A stretch of DNA of 64,000 bases from Bretschneidera sinensis (GCA_023935145.1 CM043702.1:56648501-56712500); one strand, 5' to 3'; counted from the stretch's first letter, positions 1 through 12,845 are shown. Notes: generated by a model from the sequence alone, not told the origin. Numbers and translations: made by a program.

Positions 1-2629
1 TGATTCAACAAACATTCTTCATAAACGAAAAAATATTTAATTTAAGTACAAATTCTCAGAAAAAATATTTTAAATAATTTAAAGGGTAATTTTGAAAACT
101 CACTTCCATGGTACATCTCCAACTAACATCCAATCACCATCTTTGTCATCGTAAGTGGGCACATATTCAACTCCATTGGCATGGTCCATGAGTTTCTTTT
201 CATTCAAATAATTACCTGTAAAATTTATTTTAAAAAAAAACAGTGGAAAGTCTAAATCACCCCTAGAATACAAAAAATAGTATTTCACAAAAGAAAAAAA
301 GAAAAAGAAATAAATACATACGGATTGTTAAACAAGAGAACATATCCTCGAGAGCACTCAACAACTGCTGATAAGTGTGGTACATCTCAAGATCCACCTT
401 CCTTAGATACGGAGCTCCGTCTACGGCCACCTTTACGTATTTGCAGCTCTTCATCACATTCTTCCTTGACGTTCTTACCGGCGGCCACCCCACCACCTGT
501 TCCCTAATTATTTAAAATAAATACAAATCAAATAAATTTTCCTACTTAATATTTATATATGTGCATATTTTATAAATACTAGCTATCATGAAACATATTT
601 GCACGTGATAAATATTACACGTAATTAATTCTTATTATAATTTTAGATGTAAATTAAAGAATAATATAGTAAATAACATGTTTTAATTTTGATAAGAATG
701 AAATAAATGTAATCATTTTTTTTTATGTTAACTTATCATATTTAATTTCATAGAAATAATTTTTTTGGGGAAATTTATTCGTTAGTAATGATTTTTTTTC
801 ATTTTCTCTTTTGTAAATGATATGTTTATATAGTCTCCAAACTTTATATTTTAAGAATCATTAATGTTATTGAAGTTTATACGAATTCCAATATATTGAT
901 AAATTTATTAATTCAGTAAAAATCTTATAAAAATACAATAAAAATGATTTTTTTATTTTGTAAATAACTTATTCATATAGAGTAAAACCAAATCTTAATT
1001 ATTTGAGGAAATTAAAAAATTAATTTTATTTATTTGATTAAATAATAGTTTATTTTTTCTATAAAAAAATTGTTTATATAAAGTTGTGAAGCTTTTGCCA
1101 AACAATTACTTATAGAAACTCATAATTTTAAGAGGAAAAGAAAAAAATATAAAATATATTATAGATATCTTAGTTTTGGGTGTGTGTGTGGATTACTTTT
1201 TAAAATGAAGATTTACATAAACAATAACAGTCATATTATTTATAAGAAATTATAGTACTATATAACTTGTATCTTCCAGTGAAAATATTACAGGTGAATA
1301 AAGCTAAATGATAAAACAATAGTAATAAAAAGGCACTTTCATCTAAGTTCTTAGCATAAGAGTATGATTTTTTTTTTTGAATTGTGGTGTAATAATAATT
1401 TTCAATTTATGTGAAAATAAAAAATTGATCGAGGGTTGGATAGGGTTGTACGTACAAAAAACAAATTATTGGACCAAAAATTTTGGTTCGGTTCTTTTTG
1501 TAGTCATTATTATTTTTTTTTAAATTTGCTAATTTGGTTTGATTTATATTCCTGTAATATCAAATGATTGTTTTATTTTAGTAAATTTAAAATGTAATTA
1601 TTTTATTAAATATTTCAATAATACCAAATTATCAAATTATATATTGATAATACCGACTCATAAAAAATTTTAAAAAATAACTAATATTTTTTATAAATTA
1701 CTTTATTTTTATGTAAATTGATAACAGAAACTTTCTGTTCAATTACAGACTGATTTACACTTATAAGTTGGATATAGAATACTGTCAAATCAAATATCAC
1801 AAAATCATTAATTATACAAATCAAGAAAATCAACTCATATATGTAAAAATTAATATTCTAACTGAAACTTTGTTGATAGGGAAAAAAAAAATTATCTACT
1901 TTATCCTAATTCAAGATAAACATTCATTTGAGTCACTTTTACGTAGTAATGAATTTTTTTTTTTAAATAATAATATTATTTTTTTTCATTAAAAAAGCAA
2001 TGAATAAACTGAAAAATCTTAATAAAGTACAACCATAATATTCTCATATGACACTCAATTAACGTATTAATTAAAATGTTTTTTTTAAACACAAACATTT
2101 TGTCTATATGGAGTTGAATAATTAGAGTATTTTTGTTCTATCAAAAGTTTTACACCAAATTCAGATATAATCTAAATTATAATAGAACAAAAAAAAATTA
2201 TAATAGTCCAAATTCTAATTGAACAATGGAAGATTATTTATTTATTTTTCCAGAATAAATAAAATTAAGTATTTATAAGTTTTTTGGTCTAATATTGGTA
2301 TATAGCAGTGTAGTAGTAAGTAAAGTTGGCTTTATAAAATTGAACGAATTTTATCCGAATTAACATTTATCTTACTTTGGTGCTGGAGGTTTAGCTACGC
2401 TTGAGAACCGATCCTCTGATTGGGCGCAATCTTTATCACCATAGTTCCCGCTTGACCCCCCGAGTTTTAGATCAACGGTCTCCGAAAATCCACGTTTCGC
2501 GGCAGATTTTACTCCACCACCCGATATCGGTCTTGACTCGCCCGGCAAGCCTAAGGTCAGCTCCGTTGCCTCGAAATTCAAGCCGGTGTTATCGGATTCC
2601 GGTAAATGGTTTTCATTTTCCGGTGACAT
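1..2629 (-). CDS. Aux/IAA auxin-response repressor, IAA7/14/16/17-like (3' end outside window)
   Basis: Aux/IAA proteins are nuclear repressors. They bind ARF transcription factors through a PB1 domain, recruit TOPLESS through an EAR motif, and are degraded when auxin joins them to TIR1/AFB. Exons on the minus strand are 2629-2376, 503-322, 215-104 and 16-1. Introns are 1872, 106 and 87 nt, all GT-AG, and the phases join cleanly into 188 codons before the window ends. I see the EAR/domain I motif TELTLGLPG (residues 22-30), the KR pair (45-46), the degron QVVGWPPVR (87-95), domain III with [16 protein letters not shown] (108-123) and domain IV with [15 protein letters not shown] (168-182), followed by MFVES. 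The last part of domain IV and the C-terminal nuclear signal lie left of position 1. The stretch NEKKLMD before domain IV is typical of the IAA7/14/17 clade. I chose ATG 2629; no ATG lies between it and the TATA box. The frame extends upstream only to a GTG. Confidence 0.93.
504..2375 (-). other. Intron 1 of the IAA7/14-like gene
   Basis: This intron is 1872 nt long and very AT-rich. Its donor is AA|gtaagata next to 2376 and its acceptor is aattag| next to 503. It separates domain I from the degron and PB1 exons. I see no coding content or clear transposon ends. A G-box core CACGTG lies at 602-607. Short open frames inside it have no recognisable similarity. Confidence 0.8.
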
Positions 2630-2737
2630 TTTTCCTGATCTATGCACTTTCCGAGTATGTGTTGTTCGCTAGAAGATTAGTCTTTATGAAGCAAGCCACA
2701 AAATTATGGAACCAAGAGGTTCGGCAATGCGTGGGTT

Positions 2738-2752
2738 ATTATATATATAAAG
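2738..2752 (-). promoter_or_regulatory. TATA box of the IAA7/14-like gene
   Basis: On the minus strand the sequence reads CTTTATATATATAAT, about 110 nt upstream of the ATG at 2629, a normal distance for a plant TATA box plus a short leader. No other equally good TATA motif lies closer. Confidence 0.6.
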
Positions 2753-5465
2753 GTCAAGAGATGGACACGTTTTCTTAAAACAACGGTTGTGATTAGGAAT
2801 GCTTTGGCGTTTGGGTCGGTCCCCTTCACTAGGTTTCAAGGTTTCTGTGTGTGTTAGGTTTAGGATGGTAAAATGTACTCCTTTGTCTGAACCCCGCAAT
2901 TCCACTAGATCATAATTTTGATGCCATTTGAACCATTGCATCCTTTCTCTTCTTCTAGAGGGGTCACTTAATTTGTGCCATGTTAATAATGTAGGAAATA
3001 TTATTCATGATTTAACTTTAATTCGATTAATTGGTTCAAATGAGTGTGTCTCAATTTATCAATGTGAGTTGATAGTTTGAATCTTTTACTAATTAAGTTC
3101 TGTTTAATTTAAATAAAAAAAATATTTGTGGTTTAATTTATAATTTTTAAAATATTTTATAATAAAACAATAATAGAGTTAAGCATTTGGTAAAATAACA
3201 GTAAAAATAGTTTATTAGAAACAAAAATCATCATTAACCGTTTTTTTTAATAATGTTATTAAAACAAAAGTGAACGTATGAACCGTTTAATGTTTGATAA
3301 AACAACATTGAAAAAAATTGTTTAGGATTTTTAAAAAGTGTTTGATGTCTTGTAAACTCTACCAAACATATTGTTAACCATTTAAGCTAGACATGCGTAA
3401 TAAAAATTTCTACCTTCTATTTTTGGCTTTTGATGAAGCTTATTTTTTTTTCATGGTATTAGTTTAAAACAAAAACTAAAATTACAAATGACAAACAAAT
3501 TGGTTGAAACTAAATGTTTTTTTAATCTAATTAGTATTGTTTTTTTTGTAAATTAACAAATACTAAAAGGTATATGGAGTCAAAATAGAACATGATTTTG
3601 AGCATTCTGACCGGTTTATATAATTCTTGTAATTTTAAAGTAAACCGAATTAAATTGATAAAATTGTTTGTTTCATTAAATGATAAATCATTATTAAATT
3701 TAAATTACTAAACATGATGGAGGAGCGAGATGCAGATAATTTAAATTATTGGAATTTACATGGGCCCCAATCATGCAACAGGCATGAGCATCAGCAGCAT
3801 AAAGCTCGTGTGTGTTAGTGTATTATAGGAAGTGTGGAATGAAAAGAACTGTAGGACCCACGTGTTTGGGCTCTTAAATTACAAGTCAACTTTATGTTCT
3901 ATCGATTTTAAAAGGGAATATGAACTTCAGCTTGAGTTTATCTCAATTTTCGTCTGTTTTGAATGCATGAGATTCTATCACTTCAGAAAAAATAATACCA
4001 GTAATTAACTAAAACTTAACATTGTTAATGGATTAGTTGCCGTCAATCAAATTTTTTACCTTAAATTTCGGGTATCAGGTAATCTCCCTTTGCACACAAA
4101 ATTATCAGAATTAAGAAAAAAAATTCATTTTCGAAATCATCAAATTTATATTGATAATTGATTATTGACAAAGACGATTATTAAAAAAAAGTTTAGATAA
4201 ATTATATTTAATTACATGTAGTTTGACATGACCTGTATGCAAAGATTCGTAATTTCAAAATATACAGATTATTTTTCTATATAGACATATATCAGAGAAA
4301 AGAATCTGTATTTTAACATTCAAAAATACATATTCCAAGAGATATATGTATTCTATTGTATATTTCAAAAGAATATTTATATATTTTGAATCGAAAAAAA
4401 TATATATTCTAAAAGATGAATATTTATATATTTTAAAATTATAAAATTTTATATATATATATATGTACAAAAATTAGATTAAACTACAATTAATTAAATG
4501 TAATTTACTTAAAAAGGTAATACCATATATTTTTATGGTAAAGTTAATACCATGTTAACGATGTGACCAGCTTTTTTTAATGACATAATTTCATCCATTT
4601 AAAATGATTAAAAAATTTAAAAAAAAAACACTCAAATTGAGATTATTTTCTTTAAATAAACTCAAATTGAGATTATATTCTTCCATAAATTGAAAGAATT
4701 AGAATCCGTTCACGTGTGAACAAGAAACTGAAAGCAGAAAACAAAATTTTTACAATAATAGAAATATATTAAGAAGATGGGTCCCATAATTCCATATCTA
4801 CCATGTGACCAATGCTTCTTTGTCGGGACTTATGCCCTTTTTCACTTTATTTTAATTTGACTGTTTTAACATAATTTTAATGTTTTAATTTCATAATTGT
4901 TTTATAAAAAATATTTTAAATCATTTTTGACTTTTGATAGTTAAAATAACAATTAGGTCAAACAAGACTCTTTTACCGTATATTTGTTGATTTTTTATTT
5001 TATTTCTTAAGAATTATTATTTTGCTTTTAGAAACGAAGTTAAGAAGAAAATAATTAAAGAAAAAGACACTATCTAAGATTTTAATTAGAAGAACAAACT
5101 CCAAGTAATTATAGAGATAGTACACTAATTTATTATTATAAATCTTAGATTAAATTACACAGACCTCTCTTAAAGTAGTATATAATTATAAGTATCTCAT
5201 TTATATTTTTTAAACATTCACTTACATCCTCTAATAAGAAATATTAAATTTGATTTCATGTGATTCAATGTGATTAAAATCTTCTACCAAAGGGTGTACT
5301 TACACCTTGATAGAAAAGATTAAATTTGATTTCGTGTGATTCCATGTAATAAAACTTTCCTATCAAATGGTGTAAATGAAGGTTTAAAAATTGCTTACAG
5401 TTGTATGTTATTTCAAAAAAAAAAAATCTACGTAATTTATTCTAAATATTACTATAAATGTTATC
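2753..5465. other. AT-rich upstream intergenic DNA
   Basis: No gene is visible. Notable items are G-box cores CACGTG at 3859-3864 and 4711-4716, a 16-nt direct repeat (ctcaaattgagattat) at 4631 and 4661, and two copies of a unit of about 60 nt at 5239-5300 and 5317-5377. A TA run lies near 4450. Confidence 0.6.
3047..3052 (+). promoter_or_regulatory. Possible auxin response element TGTCTC
   Basis: TGTCTC is the canonical ARF-binding motif and lies about 420 bp upstream of the ATG of the Aux/IAA gene. Aux/IAA genes are usually auxin-inducible, so the place is sensible. A single hexamer is expected by chance every few kilobases, so this is only suggestive. Confidence 0.3.
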
Positions 5466-5473
5466 ATTAGAAG

Positions 5474-6939
5474 TAGGGGTGAGCTTGGAACTCGGTTGAC
5501 CCGCGAACCCGACCCAAACCGATATAATGGGTTAGGTTGGGTTGAAAATATTTTGAACCCGATGGGTTGGGTTAGGTCATGGGTTCAAAATTTTCAACCT
5601 GACCCAAACCGATAACCCAATCAAATATATAATTATATATTTTATATTTATTGAATATAAAATAGTGTATAAATAATTATATTATAATTTTAAAATATAT
5701 AATCATAAAACATCCATTGTAATTACTACTAGTGTGTAAAATTATATGTAGAAGATACTTCAATATCTAAACAAGTCTAATACTTTCTAATTACCCTTAT
5801 TTTAGTTTCAAATATTTACATTATAAACAAATATTGATTTTGAGTTATAAAATAGTTTTCATAATTATTCTTAAGCATAACTTCAATTAAAATAAATTGA
5901 TACACAATTAACTTATGCTAACAAAATTTTGATTTCTTGTATCGTTGTAACTATAAAAAAAAATAGAAATTAACACTCTAACCTACAAGATTCCAGTCGG
6001 GATCAATGTATGCAGATAAACTTATATTCCAAAAAGATATACCATAATGTTGATGGAAGAAATGCTGAATGTATGATAAAGCTTAGTAATACCAACTTGC
6101 TGGAAGCCTTTCATGCAAGCATTATTGAACCATTCAATTTGTCTCCTTATGACCTTTTAAGAGCCCCATGTCGCTTCCAAGTGCGTTAAATCATAGTCCA
6201 AAAATTAGACTAATTAGTGAGAAAGCACTAGCACGGTTAACAAACGTTGAGTTACTAAAATATATTATTAGCAACTGTGCAGGAATCCAAATTTCTTTCA
6301 TAATTGAACAATTTTCTAAAGTTAAATTTATGTCAACTAAAGTAGTTCCTGGCGCAACATTCAGATTAAGATTGTGTTTTTCAATATAACAATGAATCTA
6401 AATTCTAACATCAAGGGCTCTAGGTTGTGAACATACAGATAAGTAATTGATCATGGTCACTTCATCAGGCTTTATATTAATCACTTGCATTTCATGAAAC
6501 AATGCCAAAGCATCCTTACCAAGTTTGGCTTCAACGTAGCCTCCAATTATGGCATTCCATGGCACAACATTCTTCTCTTGGACAACCATTGTAGTCTATG
6601 AGACAATTGTTCTCTTTTCCTTGTTATCAAATATTCTTTGTGTTATCAAATATTCTTTGTGCTATCAAGCACACATATTTTACTTGTAATATGAATGGTT
6701 TTAGTTTTGGATTTAATAGAATATTTTTTTGTTATGCAATATGTATAGTTTAATTATTTAGTAAAAAAAAAATCAACCCGGTGACATGAATCGACCCAAA
6801 ACGATTAGAATGGGTTGGGTTGAGTTGAGGTTGGATGGGTTCATAGTTGGGTTGGGTTGAGATTTTTCCAATTTGGTATGAAAAAGTTTGATTGAAATTT
6901 TAAGATAACCCGATCCAAACTGACCCATGCTCACCCCTA
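5474..6939. mobile_element. Non-autonomous hAT-type transposon with captured PPR fragment
   Basis: The element is 1466 bp. It starts TAGGGGTGAGC and ends GCTCACCCCTA, a perfect 11-bp terminal inverted repeat. It is flanked on both sides by the same 8 bp, ATTAGAAG (5466-5473 and 6940-6947), the duplication length of hAT transposons. Both subterminal regions are rich in repeats of the type ACCCGACCC and GGGTTGGGTTG, in inverted orientation. No transposase is present, so it must have moved with enzyme supplied in trans. The interior holds a decayed pentatricopeptide-repeat gene fragment. Confidence 0.88.
6325..6589 (-). pseudogene. Pentatricopeptide-repeat (PPR) protein gene fragment inside the hAT element
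   Basis: The minus strand encodes NVVPWNAIIGGYVEAKLGKD, then ALALFHEMQ, then IKPDEVTMINYLSVCSQ. This is the classic PPR pattern: a W-N-A-I-I-x-G-Y helix pair, then L-x-L-F-x-E-M, then P-D-E-V-T. After a stop and a short offset a second stretch, YIEKHNLNLNV then GTTLVDI, continues the next repeat. PPR proteins bind organellar RNA; a piece this short cannot be functional. The frame is broken and starts and ends without gene boundaries. Both parts lie between the hAT inverted repeats, so I infer the transposon captured them. Further left (about 5980-6320) may be more of the same gene, but I could not align it. Confidence 0.72.
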
Positions 6940-6947
6940 ATTAGAAG

Positions 6948-9160
6948 TGGAAAAGAAAACCTCAACATCATTAGATACATGAAGTATAATATTAGTTTGA
7001 CTAAATAGCTCTTTTATTGTACTCCATAAAAAAAAATGTCATTCTTTTAAGTGAATATTTCAAACATTTTGAACAAGGGGACCAAATAAATATTATAATT
7101 CTTTGTCTTGACAAATCAAATCAAATTCTATTCATGATCAACAAGTTCTTCAAATAAGGGATTGATTGCTTTCACAATTAATTCTAACAAGATTTCACAT
7201 GTTCAACTAATTGATAATTGTGTATCTTACCTGCCAACAAGCAGAATTACTCCCCTATCATTATTGAGACAAATTGTAGTTCATTCATTATTTGAATACT
7301 AGACAATATTTTGTCATCAATAATAATTCGTGCTTGACAACATTCAACAGAAAATCTTCCATTTTCCTAAAGATAATCATAAAGTTTGGTTGGATATGAT
7401 GTCATTGCCCATTGTAAATGTATTCATCAAATTGGCACATGATCATTCACATGGGTTGAAATTTGGCGTAGCTATATGCTCTTTTAAGACTACCCAAATT
7501 AAAGTGGAGTGTAAACATGACAAACTACTCATGCAATGACCAATGCCACTTTTGGTCTGCTAATAATCAAAAGGTACAAGCTCAAAACTTTAATTCATGT
7601 CTCAACTTATAAATCATTTTCTTGGTTTCATCAAACAAAAGTTATTCTCCAATTGACATAGAAGCCTACCTTATTGAATATTTGTTCCAACTCTAATACC
7701 ACTTTCAAACTATTCAAAATTGTGGTTAAACCCCATATGATATAGAATAACTGAGTTTCATATAAGCATGTAAGCTAATATAGACATTCAAATTGAAGAA
7801 TCCAATATGATTTATTCAAGAAAATATATGTATATATATGTCCATTTAGGTTTATGGTTTTTCCTTCTAATATAGCGATACTGGTGGTATATTGGAGAAT
7901 GAAGCGTGAGGAACGTCAAGGGCATCCCTTGGACAACCTTGACATTTATAAAAGTATTACAACAACGCTTTATCACGAGAGTAAACATGTCCCTAACTCA
8001 TGATTCTCTGATACTGGCATACGTACCGCAGCTTTTGCATGTATCTTGGTCATGTGTATTATTTCATGGAACTCTTCACGATAGACATATGGTTCAGGAT
8101 ATTGTGTTCCCTATAAATATCTAGTTTATTGTTTTATTGCTTTCAGTGCAGCATGCTTTGAGATTTAAGTTATGACCGTCTCTATATTGTGTCAGGGTGC
8201 TCGCCATCGGTTTACAAGTACTTTGGAATACTCTGCATTTTCTTCAGTGTTGTTCTTTGGATTGATTCTTAACTATGTCTATATTCTTTATTTCACTCAA
8301 AACGATAGGAGAAGTTTTTCGTTGTAATACGAAATAAAAAATGATTAAAATTTTTATGCAATACAAAAGAAGTTGAATTACAAATGTGATCACTAGGGTT
8401 ATTGATTTCTGTGACATTTATGAGGAATAGTTGATCTTAATGTCACATATATAAAATGGTCAATATAAAGAATTTTTTGTTTTTTTGTTGAATATAATGA
8501 ATCTTCTAGATAGACAAATTTGGCTTTTCAGTAGGTGCTTTGATCATTTTTTTCTCTTTGACAGTCACCATCAAATAAATTTAAAAAAATTTCTTATTGT
8601 CTTTACCTTTCAATTTTCCAGGTCAATGTTATCACAAACATAAAAGAAATTTCATCGTTCTCGTTCTATTTGTTCACAACGGAAATCTTGCAGGGAAATT
8701 AGTTACTTGTATCTACTTAAAATATTGCTAATTTAGAAAATTTTAGGTCCACACAAAGGCCACAGAAGTCTATAAATACTAAGTTCGATATGTGGGAATA
8801 AGAAATTCAAAAAGAAGTCGGTGAGCTTCTTTGATTATTCAATCGGTTACACAACTTATTTATTTAATTTTTTTTTTGTGTGCAAGTGATGTTTAATTAA
8901 AAACACAAATTGCACCCCACTTTTGAAATCAGTTACAGTACTCTTATTAATCAATTATAAGCGGACCTCATGCAACGAATTGTGGTACTGGTTCCCAAGC
9001 AAAGCATTCTTCGTTTTTAAAATTAAGTGCGTTGCAAGAAGATGGTCCAATCTTAGTACAAGATTCATGACCGTGGATTTGGTTAATTAAACATCAAGGT
9101 TATCTTAATGATATAATGTGAACTATTATAAGATATTAATGATTATATTTAAAAAATCAT
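6948..9160. other. Intergenic DNA with no recognised gene
   Basis: The composition is AT-rich but less extreme than nearby. Two short open frames (7330-7539 and 7906-8124, plus strand) have no recognisable family, splice context or promoter, and I do not call them genes. No terminal inverted repeats or LTR ends were found here. Confidence 0.5.
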
Positions 9161-9170
9161 CTATACTTGT

Positions 9171-9322
9171 CAATGGGGTTTGGTTTAATGGTTAAGGTTG
9201 AGATTTTAAGACCGTAAAATTTTAAATTTGAGTTTTATAAAAAATAAGTTATTTGTTTGATTTATATATTAATTATATATAATTTTTTAAATATAAAATC
9301 GCTTCAAATAAGAAAAAAAAAT
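9171..9322 (+). repeat. SINE-like retroposon, degenerate
   Basis: The block opens with GGTTTGGTTTAATGGTTAAGG, which fits a tRNA-type A box. It carries a weak B-box-like stretch (AAATTTGAGTTTT) about 50 nt later and ends in an A-rich tail. Possible diverged target duplications flank it: AAAAAATCAT lies just left of the block and recurs just after the tail. The B box is poor, so the assignment is tentative. Confidence 0.33.
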
Positions 9323-9789
9323 CATTTGTACCCTATAATTATCGAGCTGCATCATGTCAGAATTCAATGATGCTAGTTGAATTTAGAATATCTATATATA
9401 GTTAAGTAAGAATTCAGACAAGATTCTGCACTACCACGAATTATGCTCATACTCAATGATCATGTGGGTTTCCCTCTGAAAAAAGAAACATTTATGTGAT
9501 CACTAAGAATATGAGAACATGATGGAGTTTTACTCTAAAAGTTCCCCACTTGCTTTACTTACCATTTTTCAGCTTAAACTAATGAAAATGAGCTCGTGTT
9601 ATGTTCTTCTAGATTAATCAAGACACATGGTAACTTTTAAGGGTGAAGACAACAGCTAAACGGAAAGCTACATATGGCATTAAAAAAAAAGGGCAAATAC
9701 TTAAATCCCACTAAGGACAATGGGGTCGTTTTGCCTCCTAAAACTAATCTCAATAGCAACCATAGTTCTACAGGAACAGGCCGCTTTAA

Positions 9790-10340
9790 TTTGAAACCAC
9801 TATAAAAAAAAAAAAAAAAGTGTTCTTACTACATACAAAAGGTATCTCACAATTTGTGTTGATTTCAGAGTCAAAGTATCTCATAATTCTCTTGCTCTCT
9901 TGGTTCTTTAAATTCTCTATTTGAGAATTGATTTGAAAGTTGGAGAGTCTACTTAGAGAATTAAATTCTGGACGATTTTCTTAGTTTACTCATCATTGTG
10001 AGCGTAGGTGATTAAGATCTCTTCTAAACAGATTTTTGACATCAACTTATTGACACCATCGGTGAGAAACGATAAATTTATTTCGTATAATGCCGCCAAA
10101 TAAGCCTACTCTCAAAAGTCAAGTCATCGTTGTTGCTCACGAAAACGCACAAGCATATGACTCTCCACCTGCCTTCGAGGTCACCATCAACCAAAACGGA
10201 GAATATGTTTGAGACAATGACCCATCGGTAATTTCTGAAAGCAACAACGTACTAAATCAATTATGCACCAATTTCGGAAGCAAGACAGTCACTGATGCAT
10301 CCCTCTCTAGAGCATTGACCAACACACCACTTTTATAAAC
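9790..10340 (+). mobile_element. 5' remnant of a Gypsy (Tat/Athila-type) element
   Basis: At 10050-10069 the sequence TTGACACCATCGGTGAGAAA resembles the tRNA-Asp-type primer-binding site of plant Tat/Athila elements (TTGGCGCCGTCTGTGGGAA). The sequence just before it ends in CA near 10044, as an LTR should. An ATG at 10090 opens a 40-codon frame (starts MPPNKPTLKSQ) that looks like a gag start and stops at 10212. The LTR start, the remaining internal region and the second LTR are not visible. Confidence rests on the primer site plus its placement before the ATG. Confidence 0.42.
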
Positions 10341-10478
10341 CTTAATGTAAACCTTAAACCTAAACCCTCATTAACACTAAACCTCAAGATAAACCCTAAA
10401 CATAAACCTTAATGTAAACACTAAACCTAAACCCAAATTAACCATATAGGCCCAAATTAACCTAAACCCTAAATATTT
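10335..10478. repeat. Degenerate telomere-like repeat tract
   Basis: About 140 bp is built from variants of the plant telomere unit CCCTAAA, such as AAACCCTAAAC, AAACCTTAATGTAAACC and CTAAACCTAAACCC. The units are irregular and mixed with spacers such as CATTAACACT. Interstitial telomere-like tracts are common in plants; nothing suggests a real chromosome end. Confidence 0.6.
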
Positions 10479-10997
10479 ATTATGGTTTGAATAATGATCG
10501 ATTTGAAAATGATGTAAGCCCCATTAATTAAATACCCTAAAAATTGAAGCAGGAATCGATACAGTGTTTGGTTAATTAACATGTTCATACCACTGGAATG
10601 AAATAAAGTTAACTGATTAAATGTGTTTGAGGCGAGGATAAAATATAAATTAGTCATATTAATTATTATATTATATTTATCTATTATTTTGTAATTTAAT
10701 CATATTATTATTTTAGATTTATCTATTATTTACTAATTAATTATTAATAATTAATAATTTTATTATATAAGTATTTTATATTAGTTAATTATATTTGGAA
10801 TATTAGTTATATATTATTTTCAAATATTTCTTCAATAAAAATATTTAATTAAATATTTCTTTTTATTAATTATTAGTCATATTTACTATATTTTATATAT
10901 ATTTATTTTATCATGTACTTTTTACTATTATTTATCCTCGGTGATAATGAGAAAATATAACTAATTATCACTAAGGGAAACTATTGACCTCGGTGAC
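10479..10997. other. AT-rich DNA ending in CACTA-like subterminal motifs
   Basis: Most of this is near-pure A/T without genes. From about 10936 it carries CTCGGTGATAAT and ATTATCACTAAGGG, the same motif family seen at 49978-50336. Bases 10993-10997 (GTGAC) are the likely left target duplication of the LARD-like element that starts at 10998. Confidence 0.5.
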
Positions 10998-12742
10998 TGT
11001 AGAGTCCGATATTTTACTAATTATATGTGCCAATGAAGTAAATTTATAATTCTATATGTTTGACACTTACGATTTATTAAATGAGGGGTAAATTAGACAT
11101 CAGATAAATGGAGGTATATGTATAAAAGCTAAGATTTTCTTATAGAGAAATGAATTGTAGAAACATTTGGGTCTTAGTAGAAATAACTAGGAAAAACAAG
11201 GAGAATGGTTAGTAAATTAAATAAAGAACTTAAGGAAGAGCAAAAGAGTAAAAGTCGTGATTTTAATGGTCTTATATAAGGCTTAGAGACCTAAGAAAAC
11301 AACCAAACACTCTCATTTTCTCTAGCATTTTAGGGTGAGAGAGAAAGAGAGAGAGAGAGAGAATTTTCTTCCTTCAACTTTTTTTTTTGGAGAAACCAAC
11401 AAATTTCCTAACTTTGTTTTAGCTCACCCCCTCATATCACAAGCCCACTTTCCCCCAAACTTCACAAACCATCTACTTCCATCAAGGGGTGAATTCTGGG
11501 CTGGGAGGTGAGGCACCATGAGTGGGGCACGGCGGTGCGTGAACCCCACAAACCAGACAAGGTTATTTGCTCCTTTGTTTTGCCTTAGTCATTTTTTATA
11601 AAAAAAAAAAAAAATGAGGTATAATCATCTTCCAACCTATTTTAAGTAAAATTAGACTTAAGAAAGTTAATTTTTTGGCTTTGTTTAAATTGATTTTGAT
11701 TTAATTTGATGGGTTTAGAGTTATTTGAAGTTAGAGTATGAATTTTATGAGAAACTTGAATAAATTTTAAGTTATAGAATGAAATAGTTTTAATTTGTGT
11801 ATTGGTAAAGATAATTATATAAGTTTAGGTTTAGGGAAGTGTAAAGATTGTTGAATTTGAAGGAATTCTTTGATTTGGAAGAATTGTTGGGCAAACCTAG
11901 TGTTGGATAGAAGTTTTAAAGATAAATCTAGAAAAGAAGAAGTTGTGGAGATTAATGAAGCAAATCATTCTAGTTAATTTTGAAACTTCAGAATCCTAAG
12001 CTTTCTTATAAATTAACTTTGAAATTACTTTAGTAAATTAGAAATCTTTGTTATAAAACATAAACTTGAAATTTGATAGAAAAGGAAGGAGAGTAAAGGA
12101 AAGTAAAAATATTATAACATTGGAAGAATTTTGTCTCTAATTGATTTTGATAAGTTATTAACCAATTAGTAAGTAAGAAATGGGAATGAGTTGAGGATGT
12201 TGGGCATAAATTTTATTGGAGTATGTTGAGATAGATTGTAAATGGTTATATAGGTTGGTTTTAGCATAAGGAAAAATACGGAAAATTTCCAAAAATAGGG
12301 GAAGTTCTACTGAAAATTCGGTAGAATCGCTCACAAAGGTTTTCTAGGTTTAAAGAAAGAAATTAGATTAGGAGAATTTGTTTAAGGAGGAAAGTAAATA
12401 GTTCAATTTATTATAGTTTTAGTTGAAATTCTTAAGGAATTATCAAATCCTTTTAAATTGTCAAAATGAATTAATTGCTTTTATTATTGGATTGAAAATT
12501 TGCACACATGTATACATACATCATAACATATCCTGAATATTTTCGGTGAAGGTCATGGAATCAATTAGCTTACTAGTATATTCTTTTCTTAGGTGGTGTT
12601 TTAAGAAAAGGTTCGAGTATTATGCTAGTCTAATAAGCATCTTTGGTGGTAGTATCGAGGTGAGTTCACCTTACTCTTAGTAAGCGTGAAAGATCTAGAA
12701 AATCCTAAGGTGTGTAATTAAACTTGGAATATAAATAGTGGA

Positions 12743-12784
<42 letters not shown>

Positions 12785-12845
12785 ATGTGTGTATTCATTG
12801 TGAGTGAATGTTTTCAAGTGTTGAAATGAAATAAGTTTGTCAGGA

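Noticed and set aside
2401..2778. 125-codon plus-strand open frame
   Set aside because: It is antisense to exon 1 and the promoter of the IAA7/14-like gene. The minus strand has the conserved EAR motif and consensus splice sites, so this is a shadow.
7330..8124. Two short plus-strand open frames (69 and 72 codons)
   Set aside because: No recognisable domain, splice context or promoter; lengths are expected by chance in this composition.
9792..9815. CACTATAAAAAA as left terminus of the outer CACTA-like element
   Set aside because: The bases after CACTA do not match the reverse of the right end (CACTAAGAAAAAC), and the flanking trinucleotides AAC and TTT do not form a target duplication.
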